Below, in pieces: positions 45,311 through 57,508 of a stretch of DNA of 64,000 nucleotides. The notes below the pieces were generated by a model. The model saw only the letters and a program-made list of their open reading frames with translations, searched no databases and was not told the origin of the DNA. The position numbers were made by a program, and so were the translations under genes. Origin of the DNA: Rosa chinensis (taxonomy: Eukaryota; Streptophyta; Magnoliopsida; Rosales; Rosaceae); NCBI RefSeq assembly GCF_002994745.2, contig NC_037090.1, positions 32,470,501 through 32,534,500 of the forward strand, written 5' to 3'. How positions within the stretch are numbered: position 1 is the stretch's first letter; every line of letters begins with the position of its first letter.

Positions 45311-46156
45311 CATTGATTTCTAAGTCATTAATAGGAGAATATTTGTTTTTAGTAGTTTCCTTGTAGGAATAGAATTTCTGTATTGTACTAACTTCAGTAC
45401 AACTAGCTATGTAGTACGTACAATAGGGCTGTATATAATCCTCTTACAAGTTTAATGAATAATACAACAGAATATTTCACTCTCAATATTTTCCCTTTGT
45501 TGTCTTATGAGTCATTAATAAGAGAATATTTATATTTAATAGTTTCCTTGTACAAATAAAATTTCTATATTGTACTGACTTGTATTACAATTAGATGGGT
45601 AGTACAATAGGGCTGTATATGAATAATACAACATAATATTTCACTCTCAATATTTTTCCTTTGTTGACTTGTGAGTCATTAATATATAGGAGAATATTTG
45701 TATTTAGTAGTTTTGTTGTAGGAATAATATTCTTGTATTGTACTGACTTGTAGTACAATTAGATGTTTTGTACAATAGGGCTATGTATAACCCTCTTACA
45801 CGTTCAGTGAATAATACAATAGAATATTCACTCTTAATACTTTTTCTTTGTTGACTTGTGAGTCATTAATAGGAGAATATTTGTATTTAATAGTTTTCTT
45901 GTATGAATAGATTTCTATATTGTACTTGTAGTACATTTAAATGTTTAGTCAATATGGTTGTATATTACCTTTTACACTTTTAATGAATAATACAACATAA
46001 TATTTCACTTTTAATATTTTTCCTTTGTTGACTTGTGAGTCATTAATAGGAGAATATTTGTATTCAATGGGTTCCTTGTAGAAATAGAATTCCTGTGTTG
46101 TACTACTTGTAGTACAATTAGATGTATAGTACAATAGACTATATAACCCTCTTACA
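45311..46156. repeat. Tandem array of LTR-like units, about 164-187 bp each
   Basis: The marker GTCATTAATA recurs at 45,324, 45,511, 45,675, 45,862 and 46,039. Each unit carries GGAGAATATTTGTATTTA, TTGTACTGACTTGTAGTACA, CAATAGGGCTGTATATAA and AATAATACAACA-type text in the same order. The unit resembles the end of a copia-type LTR, so this looks like local tandem amplification of LTR sequence. The last unit is cut off by the LINE at 46,157. Confidence 0.85.
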
Positions 46157-46374
46157 TGTTTTTTTTATTTTTTTGGTCTGAATGATATTTCATTAAAGCC
46201 GAAACGGCAAGGAGGACCCAGGTTAATGACAAACCAAGACCCCCAAGAGAAAGCACTAGAGAGCTGGCAACAAAGTCCAACTCATACACCCCACAGTACA
46301 GCAAGGTAAGAGACTAAAAGATTCTAAAACAGGAACTAAGGACACCAGTAAAATAGATCAGAGAATAAGCTTCT

Positions 46375-49300
46375 TCAACAGCCTCGGAGCGAGGATGCAG
46401 AGGGAATATCGAAGGCAGTCGGTGGACAGGGGAGGCCGTCCTTGGAGAGAATGAAAAAAAGGGAGGTTGAGGATCTGTCGACCCAAGCTTCCACGCACAA
46501 CCTCTGCCTGGCAAGAGAGGCAAGGCAATCTGCCGCCTGATTCACTTCTCGAGAGATCCACGACCACCGTATCTGGTTGAACACAGATTGCTTCTTCCAG
46601 ATTTGGCGAAGAATTGGATATATCTCCCAGTTTGTAGCACTACTTCCCTTTTTGATTGATGAGATGGCTACCTTAGAGTCTGACTCCACCTCAACATTTG
46701 ACCAACCATTAGAAATGGCCAAGGAGAGGCCATCCGAAATTGCTTGCAATTCCACCTGCAACGCTGTAGATGCAGTGATCGATTTGGCTGTTCCACCCAT
46801 CAATTGACCATGCTCATTCCTTGCTATTACACCAATTCCACCCTCCCAGAGGTACTAATCCATGAGCCATCTGAATTTAATTTTATGAAACCTGAGGGAG
46901 GAGAGCTCTAGATTTTAGTTAAAGTTGCATCTTGGCTATTGACATTAGTCTCCAATTTTGTGATTTTTGCTTCTATCACATGCAGAAATTCATAAGCCGA
47001 GGAAGAAATTTTTACAAGAGTTGATAGCAGATCCGGAGGCTTTTCTCCCTTGAAATCATAGACCATTAAACAGCGAGCTTTCCAGATGTGCCAGCAGGTG
47101 AAGGCCACATGAGTAAGAATCCAATTTAATTGAGATTTGGAAAAGCTTTTGTTGTAGACTAAACCTGTGAGCCACTTATCAAATGTTGTGAAGCTTTGTT
47201 GTAGACTAATTCGGTTTGCCAAATGAGCTTCCATGCAAGCTTGTTGATGAGGGTAGAAGATTGAGCTTTAAGGTAGAGGGGCTTTGAGATTTTGCTATGC
47301 TCCCAATGATATCCCGATTTGACAAAGTAGGTGCCTGATTTCATACTAGGCCATACTAACCGGTCTTCATCCTCAAGGTTACCGATGGGGATCTTGAATA
47401 TCTCAAATGACACATTCGCAGGAAATAGATGAGATAGATCTTGCATCCCATACCCTGAGATCCTCATCAATAAGATCAGAGACTAAAATTGGAGCACCCA
47501 TGTGGATTGGTAGATTAGGAGTTGGATGTCCATATGGTAAATTAGGAATCCAATTATCAGCCCATATTCTGATAGTTTTACCATTCTGAACTTGCCATCT
47601 TGACCCCCCTTCAATTATCTTCCTGCCTTCTAGAATGCTTGACCAGGCCCATGAGGCTTTGCCACCCTTAACAGCATCAATAAAATTCACATTGGGGAAA
47701 TAGATACCTTTTAGGACCTTCACCCAAAGAGAATTAGGATATTGAACCATGCGCCAGCATTGCTTTGCTAGTAATGCCTTGTTAAACGATTTGAGATCAC
47801 GAAAACCCATTCCTCCTTCACTCTTTGCACTGCACAGATCATTCCAGTTCATCCAGTGTATTTTATTTCCCTCATCAGAGTCCCCCCACCAGAACTTTGC
47901 CAACAGAGAATTGATCTCATCACACAGGTTAGCAGGGAACGTAAAGCAGGACATCGGATATGTAGGTATAGCAGATGCAACTGCTTTTATCAGAACTTCT
48001 TTTCCTGCTTGATTGAGATTGCTTTTCTGCCAGCCCGTGATCTTCTTTAAAATGCGATCTTTAATATAGCCCAAAGCCTCTTTTTTTGATCTCCCCCATA
48101 TCGTTGGCAAACCCAAATATTTACCTGGGTTATCAGAGGCTTGAATGGTCATAATGTCACATAATGCACTTTTCAACTCTTCTGGAGTGTTGGGGCTGTA
48201 GAAAATGTTTGACTTGTTGAAGTTGATAGCTTGGCCAGATGCCTTGCAATAAGATTCTAAAATCTCAAACATCTTTCTACAGTTCCGAACATTAGCATCC
48301 ATAAATAGAAGGGAGTCATCGGCAAAGAAAAGATGTGTGAGCATAGGACCTTCACCCATTCTAATTCCCCTGAGTTCCCCTCTATTACAGCTTGTTGAAA
48401 TCAGATGTGAGAAAGCTTCATTAACTAGGATGAAAAGATAAGGTGACAAGGGGTCCCCTTGCCTTAATCCCCTTGAAGGCTTGAAGATTCTTCCTGCTTT
48501 CCCGTTTAAAACAACTGAGAATGATACAGTTGAGATACACTCCAATATAGTGGCTACCCAAATAGGATTAAAGCCCATTTTTAGGAGGCACGCTTCAAGG
48601 AAATCCCATTCAATACGATCATAGGCCTTGTTCATGTCGAGCTTCACTCCCATTTCAAATTGCTTGCTGGATTTCATTAACTTGAGGTGGTGGAAAACCT
48701 CATGTGCAACTAACACATTATCTTGAATTTGCCTATTTGCCACAAAAGCATTCTGGAAGGGAGAGATTAGATGGGGCAGTAAGACTTTAAGCCTATTAGC
48801 AATTATCTTTGATAGAATCTTGTAGGCAAAATTGCATAAGCTTATTGGTCTAAACTGCCCAACTTCTTCAGGATTCGGAATTTTAGGGATTAGAATGATC
48901 TGGGTTTTATTGAATGCTCTGAGAAGGTTTCCATGAGAGAAGAAATCCATGGCTGCATCATTAACCACCTCTTCAATGGTAGCCCAAAACTTTTCATAAA
49001 ATAGACCTGGAAAACCATCTTCACCTGGAGCTTTTAAGGGACCAAGTTGGTGAGCAGCTTGTTTATTTCCTCCAATAACACAGGTCTGGTTAGATCATCA
49101 TTCATTTCATCAGTAACTAAAGTAGGTACGGCATCTAGAACCTCAGACCAGTCCTGAGGACCAACAGTGGTGAAAAGTTGCTCAAAATACAGCTCAAATT
49201 CACTCCGAATCTGGCCTTCCTTTTCAAGCCACACGTCCTCGCCAATCTTCAATTTAAGGACTCGATTTTTCTGTCTTCTGCAAAGAGTTGTGATATGGAA

Positions 49301-49471
49301 GAACTTGGTGTTCCTATCACCTGCTTCAAGCCAATTTATCCTTGATCTTTGAGCCCAGAATTTCTCCTCTCTTGCCCAAACATCAATAAGCTCCTGAGCA
49401 ATAGCATCTGCCCGTATCAATGAAGGGGAGGAGTTGAGGTCCCTTTGACATGACTCAAGCTCAGTTAGCAA
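46375..49471 (-). pseudogene. LINE reverse transcriptase and RNase H, frameshifted
   Basis: A 145-codon frame (49,471-49,034) covers the linker with RSRINWLEAGDRNTKFFH. After a frameshift a 521-codon frame (48,968-47,403) carries QFRPISLCNFAYKILSKIIA, DMNKAYDRIEWDFLE, GLRQGDPLSPYLFILV and FADDSLLF, the reverse transcriptase core. Further shifts lead to the zinc-binding part (47,470-46,908) and an RNase H end (46,803-46,375) with QAISDGLSLAISNGW, ESDSKVAI and REVNQAADCLASLA. Compared with the LINE at 23.6 kb, decay here is mainly by frameshifts rather than stops. No function is expected. Confidence 0.85.
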
Positions 49472-50388
49472 AGAGTCAACACTTTTCGATTATTGCCAAA
49501 TTTTTCCCTACTCCATTTAATTAGGTCGCGGCTACACCGGATGAATTTAGATCGCCATTGGATATTGCTTGGTCCAACAGTTGGAGTGTTCCAGCTCTGT
49601 TTCACCACTTCTTCACAATTTGGGTCATCAGCCCAATAAGATTCAAAACGAAAAGGTTTTCTTCCTCTTTTTAGGTTAGGATCAGTGGACATGATGACTG
49701 GACAATGATCTGATCCAACAAAAGGCCCATGGATCACACATGACTCAAGCCACTCTTCCACCCAAATATCATTGAATAAGAACCTATCCAGCCTTTCTTG
49801 AACGGTAACTTCATTGTCTCTACATTGTCTCCATGTAAATCTTTGACCTTTAAATCCCGGATCAAGCAAGGCATTTGACGCCATAAACTCTCCCAGAAAT
49901 ATTTTTCTGTTAACTGAGCATTCACTCCCTCCCCATTTCTCGTCTTGCCAAAGAAAGTCATTGAAATCCCCCGCACAAAGCTAAGGGATTTGAGTCTTCC
50001 AATTGAAGTTCTTAAGGCTGTCCCAAAACTACTTCTATCAGCATATAGAGGTGGACCATAGAACCATGTAGCTCTAAATCTCTTATTTTCTCCGACGATT
50101 GACACATGAGTATCAATAAAATTCCGAGTGGGGTTTGAGATATCAACCAATAGATCATTGGTCCACCAGAGAGCTAAACCTCCAGCAAGACCAGAGTCAC
50201 CATGAGGGTCAATATAAAACCCCTTACAAAAACCCTTTTTTTTTAAAGCTTTTCTATTTTCTCCTTTACCAAATGTGTTTCAGAGAGAAAGACAATTTGG
50301 GGCTTGTACTTCGTCACTTGCTCCTTAAGAGCATTTCTCATCGAGGATTGCCCAAGTCCCCGACAATTCCAAATAAGGTGTATCATGG
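49465..50388 (-). pseudogene. LINE endonuclease, frameshifted
   Basis: The minus strand starts with MIHLIWNCRGLGQSS, the N-terminus of the apurinic-type LINE endonuclease, then KYKPQIVFLSETH. A run of A at about 50,240 breaks the frame. Further pieces sit in other frames (WFYGPP at about 50,060; LLDPGFKGQRFTW and GSDHCPVI at 49,884-49,465). At least three frameshifts separate them. Confidence 0.75.
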
Positions 50389-50480
50389 CGATGATGTGGC
50401 TGTTGAAGGCCAGCCGCCACCGCCTGCAGAATTATCCACCAAGTTTGTCATCTCCACGCTAATACCAATTTAAACAGTGA

Positions 50481-50769
50481 CAAGCATGGTTCGTGGCTCA
50501 TCATTGTACTAATATTATTCCAACTTAACCACATGTTATGTGTTGGGTATTAACACAAAAGACCTCAGAACAATAGGGTGTGATCCACACACTTAGATGT
50601 GATATTTTTTATTTTGTCATTTTTTTAATGTGGGATCTTTCCTCTTCAATAGTTTTGTATTAATGTTGTTTATCTTGGATCAGAAAGTTTTTTTTTTTTT
50701 GCATATCTAGTGGTTTTGTGTTAACTACTCATGGTTAACATTTTTCTTCCATCACAATATTTGAAAGCC
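50481..50769. other. Spacer between LINE and copia element
   Basis: The stretch is AT-rich with a T run at 50,689-50,700. No gene or repeat structure was recognised. Confidence 0.3.
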
Positions 50770-50967
50770 TATTGTAGAGAATTGGATAATTGTATTGTAT
50801 TCATCTCACCATGAGGTTTATATAGGGTTACATCATGCAAAAGGCAATACATAATAGCTACTAATCAATTGCACATTACAAGTCTGTCAATCGCATACAT
50901 TACGAGTCTGTCAATCGCATACATTAAGCAATACCTATTGCATGAATAGTCATTATCATTTACAACA
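50770..50967 (-). repeat. 3' LTR (left) of the copia element
   Basis: It contains TGTAGAGAATTGGATAATTG and the twice-repeated GTCTGTCAATCGCATACATT, and ends TTTACAACA. The first two bases appear to have decayed from TG to TA. Boundaries are accurate to a few bases. Confidence 0.75.
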
Positions 50968-51543
50968 CTCCCCCTTGGATATTCCATGTCAATAGTGTTG
51001 CCTCTGTTATGCGCTTCTAAGTTGCCTCGTCAAAAACCTTGCCAAGTAATAAAAATCCTGTGGGAAAAAACAACCTTGGTCGAAGGAGAAAAAGAGCACA
51101 ACACGCGTGAATGTGGAGTAGTTGACATCCTTCCACACTCCCCCTTGTACAGCTCAAACAAGGTGATGACGTTTTGATCGTTGCCTCACTAAAAACCTTG
51201 CCGCCTGTGGGACAAAAATAACCCTGGTCGAAAGGCAAAAAGAGCACAACACATCGTTCACTCTTCGAGATCGAACATGTAGACATCATACCTCCCCCTG
51301 ATGTCAAGGTCTCCCCCTGATTTCTACAGACTTGGTAAACAAGTTAGCTACATTATCCTCTTAACGGATTTGATTCACTTTAATATTTAGAAGTGTTTGT
51401 TGTTGCTGATTGTAAAAGAACTTAGGCGATATATGCTTGGTGTTGTCACCCTTGATGAAACCTAACTTCATTTGCTCAATACAAGCTGCATTTTCTTCAT
51501 AAATGCATGTAGGTTCATCTATGGTAGACTTCAAACCACAAGT

Positions 51544-53004
51544 TCATTGAAGGTGTCTAACTACAAAACTTAGCCATATGCATTCTCGCACGGCTTCATG
51601 TAGAGCGATAATCTCTGCATGATTTGAGGAAGTAGCAACAAGGGTCTGCTTTGTAGAGCTCCAAGATATAGCAGTGCTTCCCATGGTAAAGACATAACCC
51701 GTTTGGGAGCAACCTTTGTGAGGGTCAAAGAGATGCCCTGCATTAGCAAAACCCATCAAGACATCGTTGTCATTTTGATGGAAGGGAGGAGGAGCACGGA
51801 AGGTGGCGTTTTGCCTTGTGGAGTCTGATCCCACACTTACGTTATTTCTTTTTTCTCTGTAGGGATAGAACAAGCCCATATCAATCGTATCTCTCAAGTA
51901 TCGAAAGATTGTCTTTATGCTAAACCCAATGGCGGCGTGTTGGCGCAGAACTGTGTCGAGCTAACAAGTTCACTGCGAATGAGATGTCTGGTCTTGTGCA
52001 TTGAGCTAACTACAATAATGCACCTATTGCACTTCGATAGGGCACTTCAGCCTCTAATAAATCTTCGTCCTCATCCCTTGGATGAAACGGATCTTTTTCA
52101 AGCTCAAGACTACAACCGATCAAGGGAGTACTCACATGCTTTGCTTTATCTTCATTAAAGCGCCTTAATAATTTTTGAGTATATGCTGACTGATGGATCA
52201 TAATCCCATCACTATGGTGCTCGAGTTCTAGTCCGAGGCGAAACCGAGTTTTCCCAACATCTTTCATCTCAAATTAGGATTTCAAGTATTTAGCAGTTTC
52301 CTTTAACTCATCTAGAGTTCCAATTAGGTTCATGTCATCGACATAAACTGCTACAATTGCAAATCCGGAACTTGTCCTCTTTATAAACACGCATGGGCAT
52401 ATTTCATTGTTGACATATCCCTTCCCAATCAAGTAGTCACTTAGACGGTTATACCACATCCGTCCGGATTGTTTCAATCCATATAGTGAGCGTCTCAATC
52501 TTATTGAAAATGCGCTCCGTGGTTTAGAGCCACTTGACTTGGGTAATTGAAGTCCATCTGGAACCTTCATATATATCTCTGAATCTAGATCTCCATAGAG
52601 ATATGATGTAACCACATTCATAAGCTGCATATCAAGTTTTTCGGAAACTACCAAACTGACAAGGTAGCGGAATGTTATAACGTCCATTATGGAAGAATAT
52701 GTCTCCTCCTAGTCTATTCCAGGGCGTTGTGAGAAACCTTGCGCCACAAGGTGGGCTTTGTATCTAACAACCTCATTTTTCTCATTACGCTTTCTAACAA
52801 AGACCCATTTATGACCAACGGCTTTATACTTGGGGGTGTCAGTGTTATAGGCCCAAATACCTGTCTCTTTGTTAATGAATCCAATTCAACCTGGATCACA
52901 TCTTTCCATTTAGGCCAGTTTGCTCTTCGTTGACATTCCTCAACGGAGCGAGGTTCGATATCATCGTGTTCTATAATTCCTTGAGCAATAGAATATGCAA
53001 ACAC
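51544..53004 (-). pseudogene. Copia reverse transcriptase and RNase H, broken
   Basis: Pieces in different minus frames include [19 protein letters not shown] (53,004-52,714) and a 137-codon frame (52,687-52,274) with LMNVVTSYLYGDLDSEIYMK, RRSLYGLKQSGRMWYNRL and the catalytic YVDD. The piece at 52,267-52,010 and an RNase H end (51,897-51,544) with GYVFTMGSTAISWSS and SSNHAEIIALHEA follow. Frame breaks at about 52,700, 52,270 and 52,000 exclude function. Confidence 0.85.
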
Positions 53005-53576
53005 ATCATCAGGGATAATAGAATCTCAATTCAATGTCTCATGTACACTAGTGTAATTCATGGAGATCTCCCTATTCCCTAGAATTGGTTCAAACATTGG
53101 AGCGTTCCCCAATGATGTCCCTTGGACATAACCATAATCCGGAATATTTTCATGAGACAGGTTATTTATGTCGATGATTAATGGATTTTTCTGTGCCAAA
53201 CTCGCTTTCTTTCTCGGGCGAGAATCCATCGAACCTTTGGGCCTCCCACGTTTCCTTGTTGGGAGCGCCTAAGCCATATTGCCATCACTATTAGTGGTGG
53301 AGGCGCCATGCCCAATACCCCTAGGGGTAGCGCCATGTCCATGATTTTTAGGGAGATCAATCCTTGCAGGCACATTTGCAGCAGGTATATGTGATCTTGT
53401 CACTTTAGCGATATCAGAAAACACATCAGGCATAGAGTTTGCTACGTTCTGAAGATCGAGAATTCTCCACATTTCAATTTCAGACTGTGCAGTTCAGGGA
53501 TGAAGATGAGACAAAGTGGGGACAGACCACAACAATTCCTGTCATTCCTGTTGAACATTATTGTTCCTATCTCCCC

Positions 53577-54694
53577 CTAACGACGGGAAGACTGTCTTAT
53601 CAAGTGACAATCCGCAAATCTAGCGGTAAATAGATCACCTGTCAAGGGTTCTAAGTAGTAGATAATGGTTGGAGAGTCATATCCAACATTAATGCCTAAT
53701 CGTTTTTGAGGACCCATTTTGGTGCACTGTGGCGGCGCAATTGGTACATAAACTGTACACCTAAATATGCGTAAATGTGAGACATCAGGCTCATATCCAG
53801 TAACCATTTGGGACTCAGAAAATGGTTGAGTGGCAGTAGGCCTTAGACAAATGAGCACAGTTGCATGCAATATTGCATAGCCCCAAGCAGAAATAGGGAG
53901 ATTGGTGCATATAACCAATGCTCTAGCGACCATTTGAAGTCTTTTAATGGCACCTTCTGCGAGACCATTTTGGGTGTGAACATGAGGAACATGGTGTTCA
54001 ACCTCAATCCCAATGGACATGAAATAGTCATCAAACGTTTTTGATGTAAACTCTCCAGCATTGTCAAGACGAATTGACTTAATGGGATGATCAGGGTGGT
54101 GAGCCCTTAATTTAATGATTTGTGCTAGGAGTTTAGCAAATGCAGCATTTCTTGTGAACAATAGCATGACATGTGACCATCGTGTCGATGCATCAACCAA
54201 CACCATAAAATATCTAAATGGTCGCAAGTTGGTTGAATAGGTCCACAAATATCACCTTGGATTCTTTGTAAGAATGGAATATTTTCTTTAGTGTCCTTTG
54301 CATAGGATGGTCTTGATCCTAATTTTGCTAAAGAGCAGGCTTTGCAAAATGAAAGATGGGCTTTAGAAGCAACCTGGGAAGTATCTGGTTGAGCCACGAA
54401 GTCACAATTGACTTTAAAAGTAGAAAAAGGAACCAAGGAGGTATTGGTGGCGTCAATACCACTTTTGGGCCGCAGGGCGTAGGCGGCACCAGCCCTACCT
54501 TGGATCGAATTTTGGTTCTGACTTCTTTTCATTTTGAAAAATGGATGTTTGTGTGAAGTCTTTAATATACGGATCATCATATCATGACCTGGGTGTCCTA
54601 AATGGTCATGCCAAAGCCTATATGTGTCAGAATCCCATAAGTCATCTCTCATGACATGGTTGGATTCAATAAATTGAATAGTGGTTGCATACAA
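53577..54694 (-). pseudogene. Copia integrase, broken
   Basis: The minus strand reads the pre-integrase HHCC region (LWHDHLGHPGHDMMIRILK, then FCKACSLAKLGSRP) and the catalytic core (VDASTRWSHV, IRLDNAGEF, TQNGLAEGAIK), so all three acidic residues are visible. Two overlapping frames meet near 54,125-54,250, a frameshift. The C-terminal part (GYEPDVSHLRIFRCTVYVP) is intact. Confidence 0.85.
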
Positions 54695-54957
54695 CCCATT
54701 AGATCAACACATAAGTTTCTCTAATACTCGTTTATGTCCGTAGTCATTAGAGGTGATGCAAAGGAACTCTTGTCCTTTCTCACAATGTGTTTCCAATGAA
54801 AACCATTGGCTCTTATATCTTTAAAACTCAATAGGGTCCTTCTAGCCCTAGGAGCATATAGAGCTTAATTCGGTGACATTAATAATTGTGCCATTTGGCA
54901 ACATAAATTGAGCTAGTCCTCGACCATGAATCAATTATGATGGTCCATCTATCGTAG

Positions 54958-55238
54958 TCACAAAAGATCGACTAGGCAAGATCGACTAGGCGTCATCCAT
55001 AGAAATAGTTGCCTATGTCGCAATATAGTATGTGTGGTGCCACTATCAACAAGGCATTCCAACTCTCCAGGAAACATACTGAAAAAAAAATGAAGTTCGG
55101 ATTTAAAACATGTCCATGACATCGAATAATAATACGATACTTTATTAATAAAGATAGCCAATGATTTACATCAAAGGTCCCAAAAAGTCTAATCCAAAAT
55201 AAAATCAAACTAGGACACATTGTAGTCACTCTATCCAT
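54958..55238 (-). pseudogene. Copia protease fragment
   Basis: A short minus-strand stretch has LVDSGTTHTIL, the aspartic protease active-site motif (usually DSGAT or DSGCT). The surrounding frame is lost within about 65 codons. Confidence 0.6.
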
Positions 55239-55443
55239 TTGGTAACTCCAATCAAATATGACCAGGAAAGTAGAGAGAGATGTTGGTGAAGCGAGGCTCT
55301 CTTAAGTACCATTAATCTCAATAACTTTCCTAGACATCATATTTCATTGGGTGCACCACATAAGAAAGAGTTTAATACAATTGTCATTTATTGACTAAGG
55401 CATATTGCCATTACAAAAATTCTTGGAAAATAAAAGGACTAAT

Positions 55444-56546
55444 CTAATCAAAGTCTGCGGCATCCTTGTGCACTTCATCGTCAGCTTTGAAGTCCTCTAT
55501 GGTGAGATGGATGTCTTCACCATTTTCTTCTTCTTCTGTAAGGTATACTTCTTGCTCCCTCAGGTCCCTGTATGCCCTGTATCTTGAAGCTAGTTGCTTG
55601 CTTGCCTTGCATTGCTTGAACCAATGCTCACTTGATCCACATTGATGACACATGTCATTGTGGTTGCCACCCTTTAACTGAGGTGCACGTTGTGGGCGTT
55701 CCATAGGGTTGGTGCCACCACCACGACCCATGGCGCCTCCACCACAAGCCATAGCGCCACCACCACGACCACCTCTCCCACGTGTGGCATTGCCACCACG
55801 TGTATCCGCACCAAACCTACGGTTTCCTTCCTTGTTAGGGCAGTTATATGGACCCATACGTCCCTCATATCCCTTATTCTTAGGGTTCCGCTCCTTGCGT
55901 GCTCTTTTTGGTGCATTATAATTCGCCTCATGAATGCTTTTAGTTCTAATGGGTTAGAATTATAATTCCTCACGAGTATGTTATCATGTTTCTCAGCTAC
56001 AGATATGAGATTGATAAGCTGATGAAACCTCGTGATCCGTCCAGCATTGACTTCAGTGCGGTATTGCTTTGATACCACAATGGCTGAAACGGGGAAGGTG
56101 GAGAGAGTTTTCTCAATTAGCTCTTACTCTGTGATAGGTTGTCCACAAAACCTCAACATGGACTGTAGGCGAAGAGCTTTTAAATTATATTCAGCAACAG
56201 ACTTGAAATCAGTAAAGTGCAGATTGTTCCATTGAACCTTCAAGTCAGGGAGGAGGGAATCTTAGACATTTCCAAAGCGCTCTTCTAGCGCTACCCATAG
56301 CTCTCTTGAATCCTTGATCGACATATACTCCAATCTGAGTGCCTTGTCCATATGGTGTCGCATCAAGATAACTGCTTGAGCATGCTTTGTAGGTGTTCGC
56401 ACGAACACACTATTCGGGTTAGGTGCCTGGATTATGGGTAATATTCCTTTGAAGTGAGGTGGTTCTCAACATCGGTTACCCAACTGTGGTAATCCGAGCC
56501 TGTTGAGTCAAGCATGGGAAAGTCGAGTCTAGGTTCATTCAACATC
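55444..56546 (-). pseudogene. Copia gag with zinc knuckle, broken
   Basis: The probable start at 56,546 gives MLNEPRLDFPMLDSTGSDYH-type text common at the start of copia gag. The C-terminal frame (55,857-55,444) is rich in Gly/Arg and has the CHQCGSSEHWFKQC zinc knuckle followed by an acidic tail. Several frameshifts lie between. Nucleic-acid packaging is the family role. Confidence 0.8.
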
Positions 56547-57304
56547 CTGAAAATAAGAAGAGAAGATATATTAGTTTTGGAGCCAAACTTCCACGAAAAC
56601 TAAAATAATAAGATTTCTAAGCTATGCTACCAAGAAAATAATTTCCAAGAATCTCTTTTGGATTAGACCAAAAAATAATGTTTTAATATGATCACAATTT
56701 GATGCTTACGGACGCTCTTAGTCCGACCATTATGAACACTCTTAGTTCATACGAATACTCTTAGTTCGTTAAGCGTGAATCCCCACAATTCCGCTTTATT
56801 AAATAATCGAACCCACGTTTGTATATTGAAAATCCTGCAGAAAATAAAGGAATTTAAAAGACAAGAAAGAAGGAACTTTAATCTTTAAAATTTACTTGTT
56901 GAAATTCGGAGCAGATTCGCTTCTAAACAGCCCCCACTTCGAATGGTGTACAGATCTCACAATGACTCCAATAGGGATGAAATTTGGAGGTCAGATAGAA
57001 GAGGCAGAGACGAACAACTTTGATGAAGGAATGATTTTGATCTGAGGTCCCGATCAAGACGTTTCGGGGCGTGCAAACAGGCTGATCTGCACAGGAATGA
57101 GCGTGCTGCTGTGCTGCAGGGGCAGCAGGCGTGCGACGATGCTGCAGGGGCAGTAGGAGGGACATGGGTGTTCAAGGGCTGCAGGAGCATTGCACGATAT
57201 GGCTAGCAAGGCTAGGAGCTTGCGGCAGTTTTTGGTGAAAGAAATTTTGGGTGTTTGGGTTTTTTTCTGGCTAGGGTTTGGGTTAGAGTATCGTGCTGAT
57301 AACG
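56547..57304 (-). repeat. Copia 5' leader
   Basis: This non-coding stretch lies between the right LTR and gag. On the plus strand it carries a GC-rich portion with CTGCAGGGGCAG repeats at about 57,110-57,190 and short TTAGTTC/TTAGTCC repeats near 56,727-56,770. Confidence 0.5.
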
Positions 57305-57508
57305 TGTTGTAGAGAATTGGATAATTGTATTGTATTCATCTCACGATGAGGTTTATATAGGGTTACATCATGTATACAAAAGGCAATACATAATAGCTAT
57401 ACTAATCAATTGCACATTACAAGTATGTCAATCGCATACATTACGAGTCTGTCATTCGCATACATTAAGTAATACCTATTGCATGAATAGTCATTATCAT
57501 TTACAACA
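57305..57508 (-). repeat. 5' LTR (right) of the copia element
   Basis: It starts TGTTGTAGAGAATTGG and ends TTTACAACA. The 11 bp after it (CTCCCCCTTGG) also follow the left LTR, which is unexpected outside a 5' LTR. Confidence 0.75.

Larger units (their letters stand above)
46157..50480 (-). mobile_element. L1-type LINE on the minus strand, degraded
   Basis: A T-rich tract at 46,159-46,174 on the plus strand is the poly(A) tail of a minus-strand LINE. Endonuclease, reverse transcriptase, zinc-binding and RNase H parts follow in order up to about 50,390. ORF1 is absent or reduced to fragments, so the insertion is 5'-truncated. No target duplication was recognised, and the 5' edge is approximate. 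The left flank is the tandem LTR array, but the right flank does not continue it. Confidence 0.8.
50770..57508 (-). mobile_element. Ty1/copia LTR retrotransposon, minus strand, decayed
   Basis: Two similar LTRs (50,770-50,967 and 57,305-57,508, about 200 bp) bracket an interior with domains in copia order on the minus strand: gag, protease, integrase, reverse transcriptase, RNase H. Integrase before reverse transcriptase is diagnostic of Ty1/copia. Inside the left LTR a polypurine-like AAGGGGGAG (minus strand) is in the right place. Next to the right LTR the minus strand has TTATCAGCACGA, a possible primer-binding site. The LTRs differ by several substitutions and small indels. All domains carry stops or frameshifts. 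Confidence 0.85.
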
